Assembly: GCA_003526525.1 (NCBI GenBank)
Contig: DPVV01000208.1
Span: forward strand, 1 to 17,687
Direction: 5' to 3'
DNA from: Lachnoclostridium phytofermentans
GTDB taxonomy: Bacteria > Bacillota > Clostridia > Lachnospirales > Lachnospiraceae
DNA: 17,687 nucleotides
The first letter of the stretch is position 1; every line of letters starts with the position of its first letter. This document shows, one piece after another, positions 15,401-17,687 of this stretch. Below the pieces are notes generated by a model, which saw nothing but the letters and a program-made list of their open reading frames with translations, had not been told where the DNA came from and did no database searches. The position numbers and the translations under genes were made by a program.

Positions 15401-15811
15401 TTCCGTATGAATGCTATATTGGGCTAATTCGGAGATAATGGATTTCATCTCTTCTATAAATCCCTGCTTTTTTACATTCGCACCAAATAAAATCAGGTCA
15501 TTACGCTTCTCCATCATCACTTTCTTAACAATCATACTTTTCCCGGTATCTTCAAGAACCAAGCGATCATTCCCGCCAGTTTCCTCAAAAATGCGATACG
15601 CCAAACGAAGGAAGCTAAGAATATCAATGTTATGAATACCCTTCCTTGGGTGCATCGTTACCAAGTCTTTTTGAGTTTGGAGCGTAAATTGTTCCGGCAC
15701 TAGTATTAGAAATTTCCCATTTGGCTCCTTTTGCGAACTCTCAATTACTTGTTTGTATAGTTGATAGGACTTTCCTGCACCGGAACCCCCTATTACAAAT
15801 TGAAGTGACAT
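12368..15811 (-). CDS. addB: AddB, nuclease subunit
   Basis: AddB is the partner of AddA. It has a helicase-like fold without helicase activity, scans for Chi, and carries the second nuclease domain. At 1147 residues it matches Firmicutes AddB. An N-terminal Walker A, GGSGAGKS, follows MSLQFVI. The nuclease core is GSLFHEALERF (about 808), RGRIDRVDL, then VIDYKSG (about 927). The iron-sulfur cysteines are intact: one in YAACAFAHFLQYG (about 779) and three in CTYCSFQTVC (about 1090-1100, spacing C-x2-C-x5-C), as in Bacillus AddB. The ATG at 15811 has AAGGAGG 7 bases upstream. The 3' end overlaps addA, so the two are translated from one mRNA. I found no convincing promoter in 15812-16000, which includes a short dyad TCATTT/AAATGA (15954-15968). 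Confidence 0.97.
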   Translation of the reverse strand: MSLQFVIGGSGAGKSYQLYKQVIESSQKEPNGKFLILVPEQFTLQTQKDLVTMHPRKGIHNIDILSFLRLAYRIFEETGGNDRLVLEDTGKSMIVKKVMMEKRNDLILFGANVKKQGFIEEMKSIISELAQYSIHTEELEKMKDVAKGKPLLNHKLTDIMTIYQAYEEFLRDKYINSEEILDLLCDVIDDSSFVNDCDICLDGFTGFTPSQYKLLSHLMKKAKSVTVTITMDESQIHRNQEEHQLFYLSGKMVEKLTDLAITQRIEIKPPILVASENGGFSYRFHNSRALSALEKNIFRYPYRSFTEEQDDISITVAKDPMAEARHAVIEITKLLREEHYRYKDIAIVSGAMEVYGDIVKRELELAGIPCFVDHKKNILTNPVVEFLRSALDVVTRNFDYEAIFRFLKCGLTDFTLEEIDLFENYVIAFGIRGKYRYEHEWQRMYRTNYEVDLEKVNYVRERILKEFTPLYETLKDKNSSVRECITALYDLLCTYHIEEKIHIFVEKFKAHGEEEDKLRAKEYEQIYRMVLEIFDRMVELLGEDVLPLKEFKDILDTGFREAKVGLIPPSIDQILVGDIERTRLKDIKALFFLGVNDGIVPKANPGGGILSDAERQLFADNEIELSPTKRQTAYLTEFYLYLNLTKPQNKLYLYYSKLDVSGKSIRASYLLGKINKIVPKLKIYDADKKSREDELLGTDQGLSYLISILRDYEGEQPNLWREVYHLYASGQIKGRISLDRVLQGVFYQNYEQGLTKEVARKLYGETLLGSVTRMEKYAACAFAHFLQYGLSLEERQEYKISMPDIGSLFHEALERFSKALKELGISWHELPEDVRISLGERCVKEAVENFGNGILESSKRSAYLATRVERILQRTTKTLTHQLQQGVFEPGSYEQYFSHADRYLNLRGRIDRVDLYEQDGKLYVKVIDYKSGSTSFDLMNLYYGLQLQLGVYLSAAMELMKEQYPNHEIHPAGVFYYNLEDPIVTKSSFVEEEIEKKLAMNGLVNASKVVVPLLDTGFRGEEGELAPSTKSTVIPVETGKDGSFTKRSSIAKEEDLITLMDYIKDLMHRFSEQIMEGKVRHNPYRAKNRNACTYCSFQTVCGFDCKVSGFSYRNLKTLNKEEVWNLIKEEDEFFGKDELDTGATEGN

Positions 15812-16057
15812 TCTTCATCCTCCTTTCCAATTTAATATTTTGGTACATCGTACGAAATAGTACTCTTAAAAAATCATTTCACTGTTTTAGTTGCTGAATG
15901 AACGTTGCCTCTGGTCTAACATAATTTTCTTATAATTTTCCTACCTATTTTTATCATTTAGTAAATGACATTAAAGTATATCTAAAGTAAAGAATATAAC
16001 ACTAAAATAATGCATAACATGATACCTATGGTTTCTCTATTTAATCTTATCATATTT

Positions 16058-16072
16058 TTAATCATCGATTAA
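16058..16072. promoter_or_regulatory. Short dyad upstream of the small membrane protein gene
   Basis: TTAATC (16058-16063) and GATTAA (16067-16072) are a perfect 6-bp inverted repeat with a 3-base spacer, ahead of TATAAA (16080-16085). That TATAAA would put the transcript start almost on the ribosome binding site (16094-16099), so I do not call a promoter. The dyad may be an operator or chance in AT-rich DNA. Confidence 0.2.
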
Positions 16073-16107
16073 TAAACTGTATAAAGCATAATTGGGAGGA
16101 AAAACAG

Positions 16108-16584
16108 ATGTCAAATACAAAAATAGTTGTAATTAAACTTAAACAGATAATATATGGAGCAATTTTTGCAGTATTAGGCATTGTACTACTAATATTACTT
16201 CTGGCTTTGTTTCGATCCGGCAAGAAGGATTCTGGAGCAAACGAAGATACTGCAAAGTACATACCAGGTGTTTATACCTCAGTAGTTGCCCTAAATGACA
16301 GTACACTAAATCTGGAAGTTATTGTTGATAAAAATCACATTAATTCGGTTCAGTTGATTAACCTCGATGAAGCCATAACAACGATGTATCCACTAGTTGC
16401 ACCGTCCATCAAATCCATTGCAGATCAGCTATGTAATGATGTCGATATTGCCTCTATTCAAATCGAAGAGGATAGCAAATACACACAGACTCTCCTATTA
16501 GATGCTGTAGAGCAAACTCTTGAAAAGGCGCTTATTACACCAGTAGATCACTCCGTGGATAAGCAAGCGGATACGAAAAAATGA
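16108..16584 (+). CDS. Membrane-anchored protein with degenerate FMN-binding-like domain
   Basis: This 158-residue protein has a short basic N-terminus, one strong hydrophobic segment (about 12-35), then a basic stop (RSGKK). It is probably anchored with its C-terminal domain outside. Residues about 51-140 follow the pattern of FMN-binding (PF04205-like) domains: PGVYTSVV, a strand pair LNLEVIVDKNHINSVQLINL, a helix with PLVAPSI, then DVD and a final helix LLLDAVEQTLEKAL. The usual SGAT-type segment that carries the flavin-linked Thr is replaced by IASIQIEEDSKYT, so covalent FMN is not expected. The family assignment is from pattern only and is tentative; function is unknown. GGGAGG lies 8 bases before the ATG. 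It is monocistronic, followed by a strong terminator. Confidence 0.8.
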   Translation: MSNTKIVVIKLKQIIYGAIFAVLGIVLLILLLALFRSGKKDSGANEDTAKYIPGVYTSVVALNDSTLNLEVIVDKNHINSVQLINLDEAITTMYPLVAPSIKSIADQLCNDVDIASIQIEEDSKYTQTLLLDAVEQTLEKALITPVDHSVDKQADTKK

Positions 16585-16641
16585 TTACCTAATCTTGCTT
16601 TCATACATATGTGAGTACTTATCCTGACTTTCTTTCCCTAA

Positions 16642-16680
16642 AATCGGGTTGTTGCAAGTAATTGCAGCAACCCGATTTTT
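16642..16680. terminator. Strong terminator between convergent genes
   Basis: AATCGGGTTGTTGC (16642-16655) pairs with GCAGCAACCCGATT (16664-16677) with one wobble and an 8-base loop, followed by TTTTT and GTT on the plus strand. On the minus strand the stem is followed by TTTAGG, so it may act weakly for nadE as well. Confidence 0.92.
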
Positions 16681-16744
16681 GTTATAATTATAAATAGCAG
16701 GTTTATTTCGCACTAGCCAAGATGCCTGTTAAATGGGCATGTGA

Positions 16745-17687
16745 TTATCTTAAAATACTTTCTAAGTCTCTCATCCACAAAGAAACCGAAGCATCACTTG
16801 GCATACGAAGATCCCCGCGAGGAGAAACTGCTACGGAACCAACTTTAGGTCCGTCTGGTAGACAAGAGCGTTTATATTGTTGTTGAAAAAATCTACGATA
16901 AAATGTCGTTAACCAGCGGTAAATTGTTTCCTTTGTATAGTCTCCATGAAATGCATATACGGCCAGACGATATATTTTTGATGGAGTAAATCCAAATCTT
17001 AATACATAATACAAGAAGAAATCATGTAACTCATATGGACCTACTACATCTTCTGTTTTTTGTACTATTTCTCCGTCTTTTGGAGGAAGAAGCTCTGGAC
17101 TGACAGGGGTATCTAAAACATCCTTCAATACATTTCTAAGTGTATTACTCTTAGCATCTTCTGCAAAATATGCAACCAGATAACGAACCAATGTCTTAGG
17201 AACGGAAGCATTGACACCATACATCGACATATGATCCCCATTATAAGTTGCCCACCCTAAGGCAAGCTCTGACATATCTCCAGTACCAACAACAAAACCA
17301 TTCACTTGATTTGCGATGTCCATTAGAACTTGAGTACGTTCTCTTGCTTGTCCATTCTCAAAAGTGACATCATGCTTATTAATATCATGATTAATATCCC
17401 TAAAATGAAGCTCTACCGCCTCATTGATTCTGATCTCACGTAACGTAGCGGATAATTCCTGCACTAATAGGATAGCATTTTGGTAAGTACGATCTGTTGT
17501 TCCAAAACAAGGCATTGTTACTGCTACAATTCCCTTAGGATCAAGCTCTAACATATCAAAAGCTCTTCTAGTCACCAAAAGTGCCAAGGTAGAATCAAGC
17601 CCTCCAGAGATACCAAGTACAACAGAGTTACATCCAGTATGCTGTAAACGTTTTTTTAGTCCTAACGCCTGTATATGAATAATTTCA
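16745..17687 (-). CDS. nadE: Glutamine-dependent NAD+ synthetase, C-terminal part (cut by window edge)
   Basis: NadE makes NAD+ from nicotinic acid adenine dinucleotide, ATP and ammonia, the last step of NAD synthesis. The frame is open to the right edge, and the true start lies outside. Reading in, it shows [18 protein letters not shown], then the PP-loop signature [15 protein letters not shown] (about 17575-17620). [20 protein letters not shown] and HMSMYGVN are strongly conserved synthetase motifs. The linker sequence [13 protein letters not shown] fits the two-domain enzyme, in which an N-terminal nitrilase-type glutaminase supplies ammonia through a tunnel; that domain would lie beyond 17687. 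A TTG at 17587 lies inside the signature and is not the start. The C-terminus ([12 protein letters not shown]) is complete, with a TAA stop at 16745. Confidence 0.95.
   Translation of the reverse strand, partial: EIIHIQALGLKKRLQHTGCNSVVLGISGGLDSTLALLVTRRAFDMLELDPKGIVAVTMPCFGTTDRTYQNAILLVQELSATLREIRINEAVELHFRDINHDINKHDVTFENGQARERTQVLMDIANQVNGFVVGTGDMSELALGWATYNGDHMSMYGVNASVPKTLVRYLVAYFAEDAKSNTLRNVLKDVLDTPVSPELLPPKDGEIVQKTEDVVGPYELHDFFLYYVLRFGFTPSKIYRLAVYAFHGDYTKETIYRWLTTFYRRFFQQQYKRSCLPDGPKVGSVAVSPRGDLRMPSDASVSLWMRDLESILR

Noticed and set aside
16062..16262. Minus-strand open frame of 66 codons over the small membrane protein gene
   Set aside because: It is the complement of the membrane segment and has no independent support.
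17585..17587. TTG at 17587 as the start of nadE
   Set aside because: The open frame continues upstream through the SGGLDST signature and the preceding conserved helix to the window edge.

Overview
The window reads as chromosomal DNA of a low-GC, spore-forming Firmicute, most likely a clostridium of the Lachnospiraceae. The grounds are AT-rich intergenic DNA, strong AGGAGG-type ribosome binding sites, an alpha/beta-type small acid-soluble spore protein, a Firmicutes-type AddA/AddB pair and a clostridial glutamine-dependent NAD synthetase. The gene set resembles Lachnoclostridium (Clostridium) phytofermentans, but that is recollection and was not checked.

Layout. (1) 216-1676 (+): a membrane-anchored phospholipase D/cardiolipin-synthase-like protein, ending in a hairpin terminator that it shares with the convergent hslO. 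(2) 1826-3723 (-): the redox chaperone Hsp33 (hslO), preceded by a class I SAM methyltransferase whose own promoter lies about 220 bp upstream, leaving a long structured leader. (3) 4021-6926: xylulokinase xylB (-) divergent from a ROK-family repressor (+), with a palindromic operator between overlapping promoters. (4) 7097-8262 (-): a spore SASP gene coupled to a DagK/YegS-like lipid kinase. (5) 8419-15811 (-): addB-addA, the double-strand-break repair helicase-nuclease, with overlapping reading frames. (6) 16108-16584 (+): a small membrane-anchored protein with a degenerate FMN-binding-like domain. (7) 16745 to the right edge (-): the synthetase part of nadE.

Working together: xylB and the ROK gene form a local xylulose/xylose-responsive unit, although no xylose isomerase or transporter is present. 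AddA and AddB form one enzyme. The other genes are housekeeping or stress functions with no obvious joint pathway.

No CRISPR array, insertion sequence, prophage, rRNA or tRNA was seen, and I see no clear new multi-gene system. The most unusual material is non-coding or inserted. It includes a dispersed repeat of about 55 bp in three copies, all on the minus strand, two of them in 5' leaders and one running through the hslO stop codon. Elaborate nested hairpins accompany two of those copies. AddA carries two lineage-type insertions: an 11-residue tandem repeat, and a Ser-rich segment whose DNA contains a near-perfect palindrome. A 16-bp perfect palindrome abuts an 11-bp dyad in front of the SASP gene.
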